Assembly: GCA_030323885.1 (NCBI GenBank)
Contig: CM059200.1
Coordinates: 3,045,729 to 3,109,728 of the forward strand
DNA from: Branchipolynoe longqiensis
Lineage: Eukaryota > Annelida > Polychaeta > Phyllodocida > Polynoidae
DNA: 64,000 bases
Reading direction: 5' to 3'
In this document: positions 32,043 to 43,454 of the stretch, piece by piece
Layout of the letters: the number at the start of each line of letters is the position of its first letter
Position numbering within the stretch: the stretch's first letter is position 1
Notes under the pieces: generated by a model
The model's input: the letters and a program-made list of their open reading frames with translations, nothing else
Told to the model about the DNA's origin: nothing
Databases searched by the model: none
Program-made: the position numbers and the translations under genes

Positions 32043-33188
32043 TTGTCGATTGCATCAACACCGGGTGACACTAAACTAGGTCTAGCCTCTAGGAGGAACG
32101 GATGATCATGCACGGTCCACGGAGTCAGTGAGTGATGAGTCTGATCGGGGATCCAGGACCATAGTCCATACTCCATAACTAAGCCATAGACTACTTCTGA
32201 TTAGTGCCATGGCATAGGCATAAATTGTTATTCAATATTCCTATATTGTATAATTGTTGGCATCTATTCTAGTATGATCTACCAATTTCAAATTGAATTT
32301 GTATAATCATGTATGTATTGACTATTGAATGGAATATCAAGAACAATATTGAATATGTTACGTATCATAATAATGACGCGATTCCCTTTTCAAGCTTTTG
32401 GCTATGGGACGAATCAGGTGACTACTATCATACAACGAAGCAGTGGTGTCTTGTTGAATGAATTGTAATTGTCCCTCTGTTAGTATCTCACTTTTTGTAA
32501 TGCATGCCGTATGCGGTATGGTCTGACAGTTCGACATGCACTGTGACTTACTCAGTCCCAGAAGCCTGAGACTGAGTGAAGGAACTTAGGAAGCCTGTGA
32601 AGGCGTGGTGGTGTCAGCTTTACATCAACAAAAACCTTCCTAGATCGCCTACGGCACACATTCCTTCATCAAACGATATCCCCGAGTGTTGCGCATCTTA
32701 TACTACCACGTACCTTTCGCCGCCATGCTAGTTGTCAAAAATATTTGAGGATTTCTCTCGAAGTGTCACAAACGTCCGAAGCCATGCTGTGTATCCCAAA
32801 ACGGAATAGGCGTGGCTTTGCCGCGCGCCGTTCATGAGATTTGGGCGGGTGTTCGATCATGATCTTGTGAACGGAGTGAACAGAATGGCGCCGTCTGGCG
32901 GAAAAACAGTGCCCTTGTGATCGGCCATTTATCAATATTTATTGTAAATATTTATCAACATTATTACTGTATGAGGAAACTATCTCTCCGATGACAGGAT
33001 ATTTGCTATGTCAGGATTACATTGGTCTTGATGAAGCGATTGAATGAGTTATCCACCAACTTCTGGCTTTGCAAATCAAATCCCAGCCGGGTAAAAACAA
33101 TGACTCGGAAGTGATACTTGTCGCCACCAGGGGCGGTGTAGAGACCATCATCGACAGGTGTCGTAGATACCTACAACTTGGAGCTATG
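32043..33188. other. No recognised gene or repeat
   Basis: About 1.1 kb of mixed-composition sequence without long frames, TIRs or known repeats. Confidence 0.4.
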
Positions 33189-33829
33189 TAAAGGCCCTGT
33201 CACACTACGACGTAACGACGTCAACGTCGGGAGAACGTGAAGAACGTTGAACTTCTCGGCGTAGTATGCAAATTTGGGCAAAAGTTGAATGTGGATGCAG
33301 CGTAGTGGATGAGAGCGTAATGTCGGTAAAGCGTAGTGATACCGTCATTCAACGAGAGAGGACAACGTCATTACGCTCACGGAACGTTATGAACGTTATT
33401 CCATCGCCAGAAGAACGTTACGTGACATTGCATATATCATGAGACGGTGGTGAAACGTTGAATGTACGTTCTCCTGACATTCCCATTACGCCGCGTGGGC
33501 ATTTCCACCCGGTTTAATGTGGGTCAACGTAGTGGAACGTAGTTGAACGCAGTGAGCAGCGTTTGAATAACGTCCGTTTAACGTCATTGACGTTCGCTGA
33601 ACGTGAACAGAACATATGGCGAACGTAAACCCTTACGTTCGAGCTACGTCGAAAGTTTTGAACATGTCCAAAACCTCGACGTAAAACGACGTAATGTGAC
33701 GTAGCTCGACATCAGTCTAACGTCATTCTGACGTCATCATAACGTAATCCAACGTACGTCAACGTAATGACGAAAAATCACCACGTCAGGCTTATGTTGG
33801 CTCGTTACGTCGTAGTGTGACAGGGGTAT
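33189..33829. mobile_element. Harbinger-like MITE just upstream of the transposase gene
   Basis: TIRs 'ccctgtcacactacgacgta' at both ends (inverted), at least 24 bp nearly perfect, with TAA on both sides as a candidate 3-bp duplication. The interior is packed with 'gaacgt/acgtt' motifs. Its right end lies about 92 bp before the transposase start codon, so it may also supply upstream sequence for that gene (inference). Confidence 0.8.
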
Positions 33830-33921
33830 AATGTAAATCCCTTGCTATGTATGAGCAGTAACTCGTGTTAAACGTATCCCAGGGTTAGCGCTATCCCAGC
33901 GAGGATAACTGTAGATTCAAG

Positions 33922-34449
33922 ATGGAGGCAATTATATGTCTATGGTATCTACAAAGACGACGTTTGAGGAGAAACCGAATTTTCAGGGACCGCAGTCATC
34001 CATTTGAGAAGTTTAATGATGAGGAGATATTAAAGAAATTCAGATTTCGCCGACATGATATCTTATCCCTCACTGACAGCATCCACGATGACATAAAACT
34101 CGCTAATCGTCGGGGGTCACTGACACCGCTGTTACAAGTCATGGTAGCTCTTAGATTTTACGCGACTGGCAGTTTTCAAGATGCATGTGGTGAGCTTATT
34201 GGTATTGACCAATCAACAGTGTGTCGTACAGTACCTAGAGTAACTGGTGCTTTGCTACGTCAGCTTCCCGACTGGGTCAAATTGCCTTCACAAGAAAAGG
34301 CTGACAAAACCATGGTGAAGATCTTCAACACCTATGGATTTCCCAATGTATTTGGATGCATCGACGCCACCCAAATACGTATCGACCCCCCCTCCGATTA
34401 CGGGCATGAGTTTGTTAATCGCAAGCATTACCATTCAATCAATGTTCAG
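33922..34449 (+). CDS. HARBI1-like transposase exon 1
   Basis: 176 codons from ATG (MEAIICLWYLQRRRLRRN) to ...SINVQ, ending in phase 0 at a CAG|GTAAAT donor. Reading on into the intron adds only a short tail and a stop. Confidence 0.9.
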
Positions 34450-36692
34450 GTAAATACCGGTTTTCGGATATGCTTCTTGGTCTCAGAATATATCCAAAAG
34501 CGTAGGCCTACTTGAAAAACATTAGCTGTCTAATTTATTAGTCGAACTCCCAACTTATAGATAATTTAGATTACAACAACACCATCCATACTAGTCACTA
34601 GAACACAGGGGTCGTAATCGATTAACACGACCAGGTGTGGCGGTTTCAGCGCCCGGTCATGCTCAGCGGCCTGTCGTGGCTTCTGCGCATGCGCGAATTT
34701 TCGCACGTTGCGGTGAGCACTGCTATTTGTTTTGTTTACTGCTACGTTGTTAGCTGCTACGTTAATATCGCTTGGAATTTAAGGTTAATTTAATTAAATT
34801 TCATTATTTGAGTATGTAATTCTGTTAAATATGATCGCATTCAATAGATTTCGGCCTAATCGGTCCCTAACACTGCCGGGTACCGTGGCTGAGCTTGTAG
34901 CCGGCGAGGGCATGGGTGTTTTGCATATGTCTTAAAATCCGCGCATGCGCAGAAGCCACGACAGGCCGCTGAGCATGACCGGGTGCTGAAAACGCCACAC
35001 CGGGCGACTCGGGTCACCCGAGTCGTCAGAATTTCAAATAGAACACCGCGAGTGGAGTCGACAAATACACGTGCCATGTGCAAAACAACCCGACCCCAGT
35101 AACCCACCTCTTGGCTGGGGTTTGCAAGGAGCGATGATGTCACATTTGCGCTGGTACCATCTTGCAGGATAACAGCCACCGGTACCAGTCATACATATTT
35201 TTTGGGGTAATAACATAGATTAATGAAATGGAAATATCACTAAACTATATCATCATAAAAATATTTAAATCATATTTTGAGGTAATTATATCGGCTATTA
35301 AAAAACAACTAAAAAGGGCCACCATTTTTGTCACCCCGAGGGTGGAGAAGCGTATTCGATTATTCGACCCGAGTCTGCAGGATGTGCGCATGCGCCAAAA
35401 AGTGGCTCGGGTGACCAGAGTCGATTAATCGATTACTCCCCCAAATACAAGATATTCACACGCATGCGCTGTGGCAACAGTCCCACAATCGTAGTGTTTG
35501 TCATCACCGTCAGATGTCGCATGCGTTGTGAATATTGTGTATTAATAGTGACTGACTAATTTTCAAAAGGGTCCAGACATGACAATTTCTTTTTCTTGGA
35601 AGCTCCAATGACCCAAAAACAATATACTTTTGGAATTTTCAAAATATCAAATTTTGACTGACATACATGCATTTGAAAGTTAGTAATTTCCATAGCTTTT
35701 GTATGTGCTGTGGCAATGGTCCCACAACCGTAGTGTTTGTTGTCATCGTCAGATGTTGCATGCGTTGTGAATATTGTGTATTGGTTTATTTTATTGGCAC
35801 ATAATTAAATCAGGCTATCATTATCGCCACTACACCAGTTGTAATACTTATGATTCTAAATGAACACTGCAGAAATATTTATTTATAAAAGAAAAAGTAC
35901 ATTGGCATCATCAACCTTGCAAAAAACTTACCTAAATTGATACTTGAATAACAATGAAACTAAAAATTAAAAAAAATTATAGATACCGGTAGATATACTA
36001 TTTGTAGGTAGGCCTACTAGGTTGTAAAATATATATAACATATTTTTTAATATATTAAAAGATATGAAAATTTGTTTTAGTGAGAGGTAGGAATAACCAA
36101 AGATGGACTATTTCAGGACTGATTTACTTATTGACTTTCATCTTTTCAGGTCATCTGTGACGCTGACCTTATGTTCATCGATTGCATTGTAAAATGGCCT
36201 GGAAGTGTGCATGATGCACGTATACTGTATCAGTCCGACCTTTTCGATGCTTTTGAAGACAAGCAGGGTAAACCAGTGAGAGGAGTTCTAATTGGGGACA
36301 GCGGTTACATGCTGCGTGACTGGCTGCTTACTCCATTCGTAAATCCTGACACCGCTAAGCAGATAACCTACAATCTTCACCAAAATTCAGCACGAGCAAT
36401 AGTAGAAAAGGCGATAGGAGTCCTAAAGAGAAGATGGCGCTGTCTCAGTAGACTGCGGTTGCACCCAGTGAAGGCATGCAACATCATCACAGTCTGCATA
36501 ATTCTGCACAACCGAGCCACATCACTTAACCTGGATGTGCCCTCTGACTCAGAGAATGATGAGGATGCACACTGCATTGAAGGCCCTGATTCTGATTCCG
36601 ATGATGACCAGTGTCCAGCCATCTATCAGCACTCTGAACGTGCTGATGTTGGCAAAGCTGCTCGCCAGACTTTGATGGATAACTACTTTTGA
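33922..36692 (+). CDS. PIF/Harbinger transposase (HARBI1-like), two exons, intact
   Basis: Exon 1 is 33922-34449 (donor CAG|GTAAAT) and exon 2 is 36150-36692 (acceptor TTTTCAG|G). Spliced, they give 356 residues in one frame, close to the roughly 350 of HARBI1. Exon 1 has an N-terminal basic region and helices resembling an HTH (IGIDQSTVCRTVPRVTGALL), then 'VFGCIDATQIRID' with the first catalytic Asp. Exon 2 has 'WPGSVHDARI', 'VLIGDSGYMLRDW' (second Asp) and 'NSARAIVEKAIGVLKRRWR' (catalytic Glu), so the DDE set is complete. An acidic tail (DSENDEDAHCIEGPDSDSDD) precedes the C-terminus. Such proteins cut and paste Harbinger DNA with a MYB-like partner and make TWA duplications. No stop or frameshift was seen, so it is either a young transposon copy or a host-domesticated gene. 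The intron holds nested MITEs. Confidence 0.92.
34613..35437. mobile_element. TIR element family A in the transposase intron, itself interrupted
   Basis: Ends 'cgtaatcgattaacacgacc' (left) and 'gagtcgattaatcgattac' (right) are inverted. The body (landmarks 'gtaacccacctcttggctgg' and 'cgcatgcgccaaaaagtgg') matches 60000-60446 in reverse. A family B element (34634-35001) is inserted 22 bp inside its left end. The intact A copy reads 'cgacccgggcgactc' across that point. Confidence 0.8.
34634..35001. mobile_element. TIR element family B nested in A
   Basis: Long inverted termini of about 60 bp: left 'ggtgtggcggtttcagcgcc', right (reverse complement) 'ggtgtggcgttttcagcacc', both running on through 'ggtcatgctcagcggcctgt' to 'cttctgcgcatgcgc'. 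About 368 bp, non-coding. It is related to the larger element at 59942-60772. Confidence 0.8.
35465..35785. repeat. Direct repeat pair, about 78 bp, 245 bp apart
   Basis: 'cccacaatcgtagtgtttgt' at 35482 and 'cccacaaccgtagtgtttgt' at 35728 each continue to 'gcatgcgttgtgaatattgt'. It lies within the transposase intron; the class is unknown. Confidence 0.7.
36150..36692 (+). CDS. HARBI1-like transposase exon 2
   Basis: 180 codons plus stop, beginning VICDADLMFIDCIVKWPG after a pyrimidine-rich acceptor (catcttttcag). It holds the second Asp (GDSGY) and the catalytic Glu, and ends ...QTLMDNYF. Confidence 0.9.
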   Translation, partial: VICDADLMFIDCIVKWPGSVHDARILYQSDLFDAFEDKQGKPVRGVLIGDSGYMLRDWLLTPFVNPDTAKQITYNLHQNSARAIVEKAIGVLKRRWRCLSRLRLHPVKACNIITVCIILHNRATSLNLDVPSDSENDEDAHCIEGPDSDSDDDQCPAIYQHSERADVGKAARQTLMDNYF

Positions 36693-36728
36693 GATTGGTT
36701 AGTGTTGTTTGCAGGATGTTACATTCAT

Positions 36729-37597
36729 ATACGGGGAGTGCACGTGACCTCATCACTCAGTAGTCAGCGGTCAGAGGCCAGCCATCTTGGCTTAGGAGCA
36801 CCCTCCCTAGCCATGTTGTGAATGCATGCAGATGCAGTAAAACAGAGTTTTCTTGTGTTCTGGGAGGTTCTGGGCAGTTTACATCCAATGTGTTTACTTA
36901 CAGCACTTTAGCAACAACTTCTGAGCCCAAACTGCTCAAAACAGTGACAAATAAACCAGTAAATCAGGGATGAAAGGTCTCCGCAATTTCGCGGATTTCC
37001 GGGATTTTTCCTGTAGCTATAAGTGTATACTAATACGTTGTGCCCTTCCTGATATGACCTTAGATGTTGCCAGGATGTAAAACTCCAACAACCAACCAAC
37101 CAATATGTTATTTCACACTGCAGCACCATCAGCGTATACTAATATGTGGTGCAAATGCCGCAGCACTAGCAGCGTATACTACTAATGCCTTCAACCGCCG
37201 CAGCAGGGTCAGCGTATACCGATATGTGGGGCAAACGCCGCAGCACTAGCAGCGTATACTACTAATACGTGCTTCTAATGCCGCAGCACTCTCAGCGTAT
37301 ACCGATTTGTGGTGCAAACGCCACAGCACTAGCAGCGTATACTACTAATACATGCTTCAAACGGCGCAGCACTATCAGTGTATACCAATATGTATGAAAT
37401 CCGACTTCCGGGAATTTTCAGGGATTCCCTGACAATGCTAAGCCTATATGGGAGAATATCAGCATTTCCGCTTTTTTTCCCGGAGACAACTTTCATCCCT
37501 GGTAAATAAGCACAGTGCAGGCAGTTGCAAACCTTCTGTATGTAATCCAATATGGCCACCGAAAGTTGTCTTGTGATGTCATTACACCCCCTCTATA
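36729..37597. mobile_element. TIR element family D, interrupted
   Basis: Begins about 37 bp after the transposase stop (ggggagtgcacgtgacctca) and ends 'acaccccctctata'. It matches 59128-59438 in the same orientation and 58660-58994 inverted. A hAT-like insert (36965-37501) splits it; the intact copies give the empty site. Confidence 0.8.
36965..37501. mobile_element. hAT-like MITE with tandem interior
   Basis: TIR CAGGGATGAAAG at both ends, with GTAAAT duplicated at 36959-36964 and 37502-37507 (single in the intact D copies: 'cagtaaataagcacag'). Inside are a plus-strand S1 tail (37045-37095) and about 2.5 units of a ~124-bp repeat built on 'gcagcactagcagcgtatac'. The TIR sequence and a 6-8 bp duplication favour hAT. 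No transposase. Confidence 0.8.
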
Positions 37598-37839
37598 CAT
37601 AGGTCGTTCCCCAGAAACTGCGTACCACTTTTGTGACATGGAAACCCAAAGTGAAAACATTCCAAATAATAGCAGAAAGCATTCCAAATGATAGCAACTT
37701 CCTTATTCATATGAAAGTTTATGTTGTGTATTGTCAGAGTTTACTTCTTTTCTTTTCACTTTTAAATTGTGATCTGATACAAATTGAGAAAGCCATTAAG
37801 ATTAATTGTGTAACATCCATCCATGACATCATTTTAACA

Positions 37840-38090
37840 CACATCCACAATATCACTTTAACACTCAAAATAATTCAAACAAGATTTGATGAATTAAAGT
37901 TAGGCCAGAAAGATTTGTCTTACAAGAAAAAAGTTGAAAATAAGTTTCGGTAGATGCATGGTGTCGATATGCAAATTTTCATATCTCCACTTTAGCAACA
38001 ACAAAATCATATACGCATATTTTGGATACATTTTTGAGGTTAGATTAAATATATGTACTATTGCTAACATTAGGTACTCCAAACATAGCA
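37840..38090 (-). repeat. Dispersed repeat, partner of 3.42-3.66 kb
   Basis: Reverse complement matches 3420-3665 (aaaatgtatccaaaatat, acaccatgcatct, tcttgtttgaat). The class is unknown. Confidence 0.6.
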
Positions 38091-38109
38091 CTGGTTTCTG
38101 ATGCTGACT

Positions 38110-39250
38110 AGCCATTGGGAAAAATAGGAGACTTTCTCTCAGCACACTACCCCTCTTTGAACGTTGTCTGCTACGAGTGAGTGCATCAGAGCTTTAAAAA
38201 ATAACTACTTTCACAATAAAGTAGTTTCGTATCCAAAGTAGTTTCGTATCCAATATGACCGACTTCAGGTGGGAAAAATGTGAAAAATTGAGGTATGAAA
38301 ACTTTGGCACGATCGTAAAACATGATTTCATGATGATATTACATAGAAAAGTTTGTTCTCAACAAATCTGTGTAGATTGTTAACCATCATTTAGCACTCA
38401 CTCTCAGCAGTTTGGACTTAACCATAGAATGGGTATGCTAATTAGAGCAATCACATTTTTTAGATTTTTAAAATGTTGATATAACTTAAAGACAATGTAA
38501 GCACATTATAGATATTTGCATTCTGATCATAATGAATCAAAAATCAAGTCAATATCTCAAATAGAACCAGAGATATTGATTTTCTAAAGATTTGATCATG
38601 GACAGTTAGTGAAAATCCCATGATTTGCCATGTTTGATGTCAAATTGCTCAACAAATATTTATTTTCAAGGTCTGAAAAAAAATTTAGATTCGAATTTGT
38701 ACTAGAAATAATAAGTTAAAAGAATAATGGTGTGAGTAAAATGTAATTTGCCTTCAGTAGGCAGCTTCAAACATCAGGATAGCATTAGCAGAATCATGAA
38801 AAATGTGTGAAATTAAGTGCAAAAATTAAATATTAAAGAATTCATAACTCAGGGACTAATAGACCAATTTTCCATTATTATATATATTTGTAATCAGATT
38901 GATAAGAGATTTCCAACTGTACCATTTGCAAATTAACGTCATAAAAAGACAAATTCAGTTTGGAGTACCTACTAACATATGTAATAATACAGTCAATAAT
39001 AACTACTTGACTTACTACCCTCCCCCCCCCCCCATCCCCCCAAAAAAAACCGACAAAATCCTTAACAATGTAGCATGGAAACTACCTGCTTTGCGTGCAT
39101 TTCTATGAGATAATATACATATGAATAACTTTAATCAAACAATTATCGACACACTTTGTATCAGTTTTGCGTATAAGATTTTATCACCTGAAAAAATGTA
39201 ATAACTCACACAACAGGAAGAGGAGAGTAAATATTTAATAATAAAAAAAG
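38110..39250. other. AT-rich sequence, nothing recognised
   Basis: No frames over 70 codons with family character. A small duplication 'agtagtttcgtatccaa' is at 38220-38250 and a poly-C/poly-A stretch at 39021-39050. Confidence 0.4.
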
Positions 39251-39256
39251 AACTTC

Positions 39257-39890
39257 AGACATTTTCCCCAAGCTCCTTCTCCAACTTCTCCATTTCCAGA
39301 AGTTCTTGTTGGTTCCGTGTTTCCAGTAACGCAATTTTCGCTTTGTTCTTCTCTTTGTACTCTTCAGGTATTCAACGAAAACAGCCTTTCCTCCGCCTCA
39401 GAGGGGAGGTCTTTCTGCAACAGGGATTTGAGGTTAGCTTTCCTCGCAACACTCGCCTCGTCTTCCTGATGCTGCCGGTGGATGGGAGCCTGGTGCCAGT
39501 CACTGTCAGGGATCACAGTGGATGGGAGCCTGGTGCCAGTCACTGTCAGGGATCACAGTGGATGGGAGCCTGGTGCCAGTCACGATCAGGGATCACAGTG
39601 GATGGGAGCCTGGTGCCAGTCACTGTCAGGGATCACAGTGGATGGGAGCCTGGTGCCAGTCACTGTCAGGGATCACAGTGGATGGGAGCCTGGTGCCAGT
39701 CACTGTCAGGGATCACAGTCGATGGGAGCCTGGTGCCAGTCACTGTCAGGGATCACAGTGGTCTGACCATCTGGATAGACTACATCACGGTTCCAGCGGC
39801 GCAGTGCATTGTGGGATGCATCAGAGCAAAACATACCCCCCAAAAGCACATGGCACATGAATACACTGGATGCAGCTATGAAATGTGCTA
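39257..39890 (-). pseudogene. Decayed coding region, possible Harbinger MYB-like partner
   Basis: Minus strand from about 39890 reads 'SDASHNALRRWNRDVVYPDG' and 'QTTVIPDSDWHQAPI', is then swamped by a 40-bp minisatellite, resumes as 'HRQHQEDEASVARKANLKSL', 'LQKDLPSEAEERLFSLNT', and after a +1 base ends 'EEYKEKNKAKIALLETRN' and 'QQELLEMEKLEKELGENV' with a stop at 39257. The coiled-coil C-terminus is like that of the MYB/SANT-type second protein of Harbinger elements, but no MYB repeat was seen; the assignment is tentative. Stops in the minisatellite and the frameshift make it non-functional. Confidence 0.4.
39477..39756. repeat. 40-bp minisatellite, seven units
   Basis: Near-perfect repeats of 'gatgggagcctggtgccagt' + 'cactgtcagggatcacagtg'. 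Since 40 is not divisible by three, the same peptide pieces appear in all three plus frames (DGSLVPVTVRDHSG, WMGAWCQSLSGITV, WEPGASHCQGSQ). Six extra units add 240 bp, a whole number of codons. Confidence 0.95.
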
Positions 39891-40074
39891 GTTTCAGATC
39901 ATCTCAGCTCTTGTTTGGAACATAGAATACCAGCTAAAAAAATATATATAATAAATTAAGATATTAATCTTTTATCCAGCATTGCATTTACATCAATACA
40001 ATCAGCAGATGTTATGCCATGTGCATTTAGATTTAGAAAGATCTAGGCATTCAGACTAGTGTTAGAGCCATAGC

Positions 40075-40300
40075 CAGAGTACTCAATGCATTGTCAATGG
40101 CAGTGAGCAATCTCCATACAGAAAAAGTAAAATATTGATAAAACCACACCACCTAGAGACAAACCGCTTGGAACACATATAGAAAACATGTTTATCAAAA
40201 AGATTATATTAAATTGATATGGTTAGGGTTTTGGATTTCTATTAATTTTGAATAAAACTGACGTTTTTCACTGCGCGTACAGGCAAACTCAATGGCCGTA
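40075..40300 (-). repeat. Element C internal unit
   Basis: One unit of the ~240-bp internal repeat of family C ('aatgcattgtcaatggcag', 'aaaccgcttggaacacata'), without TIRs. Confidence 0.7.
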
Positions 40301-40413
40301 CGCCTTTGCTTTGCTCCCATCGCCGTTTTCAGCGCATGCGCAGTCGAAACCGTGATCTAGTTTATTCATCACCAGGGATGTGGTGGCCAGCACCTGTGAA
40401 TGGAACTTGTTAT

Positions 40414-40602
40414 ATACAGTAAAACCTCTCTAATCGACCACCTCCACAGATCGACTACTCACCTATATCGATCGCTTTATTTGGGTCCCAACAATACCAT
40501 TGTAACCATATTCTAACTCCATAAGCCGCCCACCTCCCTAAATGGACCAGTTATAGTCGGTCCAAAGGTCGGTCGATTTAGAAAGCTTTTACTGTACTGG
40601 AA
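40414..40602. mobile_element. Pogo/Tigger-like MITE, about 185 bp
   Basis: 'tacagtaaaacctctctaat' (left) and, inverted, 'tacagtaaaagctttctaaa' (right) form good TIRs starting CAGTAAAA. TA on both sides fits the TA duplication of Tc1/mariner/pogo. 'tcgaccacc' repeats follow the ends. Confidence 0.75.
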
Positions 40603-41099
40603 TAAGCAATGCTTAGATTTTTCAACTGGGCAGGTTATAATCGTTAATCACACAGTGCTAGTTAAATGCAGAATAACACTAAAAAAACCAGAAAGGTTCT
40701 CTCTTGTTTACTTTTCAATATATTCACATTTTAAGTTTTTTTTATTTACTTGAACAAAATTTGCCTTTAACACTGAATGAAACATCAGTTTGTTTGACAT
40801 AATTTGATTTAGTTGTAAATATGTCTATCATACCAAACTAAAGCTCATTTAGTGATCTTTCTGATAGGATCTATTAATAGCCTGTGTAACCAACAGTGAT
40901 TGAGCACTGAGCGAAACAAAACCGCATGCTTTGGTACTTGTTCTAATTAATGTAATGCAAAAGAATGTTGTAATTACCAAAAGTGCCTGTAATAAAGTGC
41001 CTTTTAGTATGTTGTCTTAAAATACAGCTTAAAATATTTACATCAGTGTTTGTACTAAGGCAGAAATAAAATTCCTATTTATGTAATACAAGGGATTTT

Positions 41100-42080
41100 A
41101 AGGATCATAATTCACCAATGCGGAGACAGGTGTAGGTATATAGTGGGTTTATTCATCTTTCGTTTACATTATGTTGACAGTTTTCAGGATGCTAGTCATG
41201 TGTTCATTCGTTATCTCCCCTCCCCTTATTATGTGTCCCAGTGCTGGTGGTCCTGGCCGTAACGAGCCCTTAACCCTTCGATACTCATTCCTTTGAGGTG
41301 TGGGTGGGTGGGTAAAGGAAAGGTGGTGGTAGTGTTATCGGGACGGCAGCTGGAGGAGTTGTGACCGTGGAGGGAGGTCTGATTCGGGTGGTCACGTGGG
41401 TTTTTGGTGGAAGGTGGGGGGGGGGGGGGGTCTCCTCCCGTAGGGTGGGGGGGAGGTTTGTCTCCAGGCTAGGTGAACATCGGGGTTGTGTGTATGGGTG
41501 TTCTTCCGTGGAGGGTGGAGTCGGATTAGCTCAGTCAGGTGGGGCCTATCTCCGCTGGCGAATTACCCATGTTATGTTAACATGCACAATTTGTGCAACT
41601 AAAATCTTAGTTTTCCTCCAGTACTTTAAATAATTTTGGATTATTTCTTATTTACATAATCCGACGGATTCGTCCAAAAATAATGCAAAATTATCGAATA
41701 TCCACAAAATCTGTAAATATCCGACAAAATTCAGATAATCCGACTGTACAAACACTGTTACATGGTAGGCCTACGCACGAGTTACATGTAATTATCATAA
41801 GCTGCACATTCTTAGTTTTAAAAGTAAATCTATAAGATAAGATTGCCTAAAAATGGATCAGACGAAGAAAATAGATAATATAATGCTACCCCCTACCCAC
41901 ACACTATTACAATAAATATTGAAGTGCTATTTCCGTGGAAAAAACAATACAATTACCCCTTCTCCATTACGCATCACACCTAATGAATAAATTACACTAG
42001 CAATCTTTATTTTAATTCACGTGGACATCAGACAATTGCATATTCATTACAAAGTTTTGAAGACGAACAGCAAAATCAAT
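41100..42080. other. No gene recognised; G-rich tract
   Basis: A (G)14 run at about 41417-41430 inside a G-rich stretch (41300-41520). 'ataatccgactgtacaaac' at about 41737 looks like an isolated pogo-type terminus, but its partner was not found. Confidence 0.4.
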
Positions 42081-43440
42081 GTATATTCAAATTATTTTCT
42101 TTAAATTTTATATTGAAACACTGAAAAGTAGACAGTGCATTGTTGGCGAAATGTCACCCATACTTCTTTTATACCAACTCCCAAACCCTGACCGTAGTCC
42201 TACATTTGACCAAGGCCGCAGAGATAAACATAGAATGGTTTTTTACTTCACAGTGGACCAATACTGTACTGCTGGTACTACATCATGGATATTTGGTAAT
42301 ACAAATAGTTGCAAGGGTGACTTTCGCCTCTGGCAAAAATAAACGTGGAAATCTGATTTCCGCTCAATTTCAGGCGATTCTGTCAGTCTAATGTCTATGA
42401 ACGGTTGAAATCGACTTTAGATTTCATGTTTGAAATCGTGATGTATTCTACTCTTATTATCGTGCTAACCAGTAATATAGAGTTACTTTGGTGTATTACC
42501 CATGATTTTTAACATTTAAATAGATAATGGCTCTACAAATATCCGTATATAAATATATATGAATACATCACCGGTTCGAGCAGACGGAGATTTTATCACA
42601 AATATATGTAAGAAATATGAAGTAGTTATTGCCAGATATAGGGCTTATAACCATTCAACATGTAATTAAAAAAAGAAATTATATGTATACGTATTTGATA
42701 TCTAAGCAGCACCAAGTCAAGTTTTTCGTGTTCACCAAGATAACAGAATTGTGGAAGATTAATGTTTGTTGTTGTTTTACGTCCTAGTGAAAATTGATGA
42801 GAAGCTAAGCATGTAACACTTGAGAATCTATTATATAGAAGACAGTTTTTCTTCCTGAATTGATTTTTTTTTTCTCCCAAATGAATTCGATATATCAGCT
42901 ACGATGATTTTACCATTGGATCTCATAATTATATTATTGTAAATTGACCCATAATTGAATACAAAGCACCGAAATTAAGAAATAGTGATGCCATGTACAC
43001 ATCTTCGCTGAGTATTCAGCCGTATTTAAATAGCGACAAATATGGTTGACGCTTTAAACTAGGAGAGTGCCAGTTCCCTTCACAGACTTTGTCAAACTGC
43101 TCATGTGACATAATTCATACCAAACAGTGACAGAGAAGGACCCTGATCCCATGAGACATGTTCAGAATATCACGAGACATATGTTCAGAATATTACCAGA
43201 CACTACTCAGGACAGCAGAGTTTGATGAATTCAGGGACCATACGCATGTGGAAATATGGAATTCAAGGCTTTTAAAATTCCGTTTTTGATTTTAATTCAA
43301 AACTATTTTCATTTGAAGTTAGTCTGAAATCGTCATTTCGGACTAAATTAAATCAGTGGGGTAAGTTGAATGGAATTCAACGCTTTTCAAAACTAATTAT
43401 CCAAAACAGGTTAAATTCAAGGCCCCGTACAGACCCTGTG
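42081..43440. other. Unassigned AT-rich sequence
   Basis: Only an S1 tail remnant (minus, 42755-42792) was recognised. The open frames at 42079-42391 overlap in two phases and have no motifs. Confidence 0.4.
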
Positions 43441-43454
43441 AGTTCTAGGAGGTA

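Noticed and set aside
39477..39756. Regular direct repeats reminiscent of a CRISPR array
   Set aside because: Units are contiguous with no unique spacers; the surrounding DNA is eukaryotic. It is a minisatellite.
41731..41760. Isolated pogo-type terminus (reverse complement tacagtcggattatctg)
   Set aside because: No partner terminus was found to the left, so an element could not be delimited.
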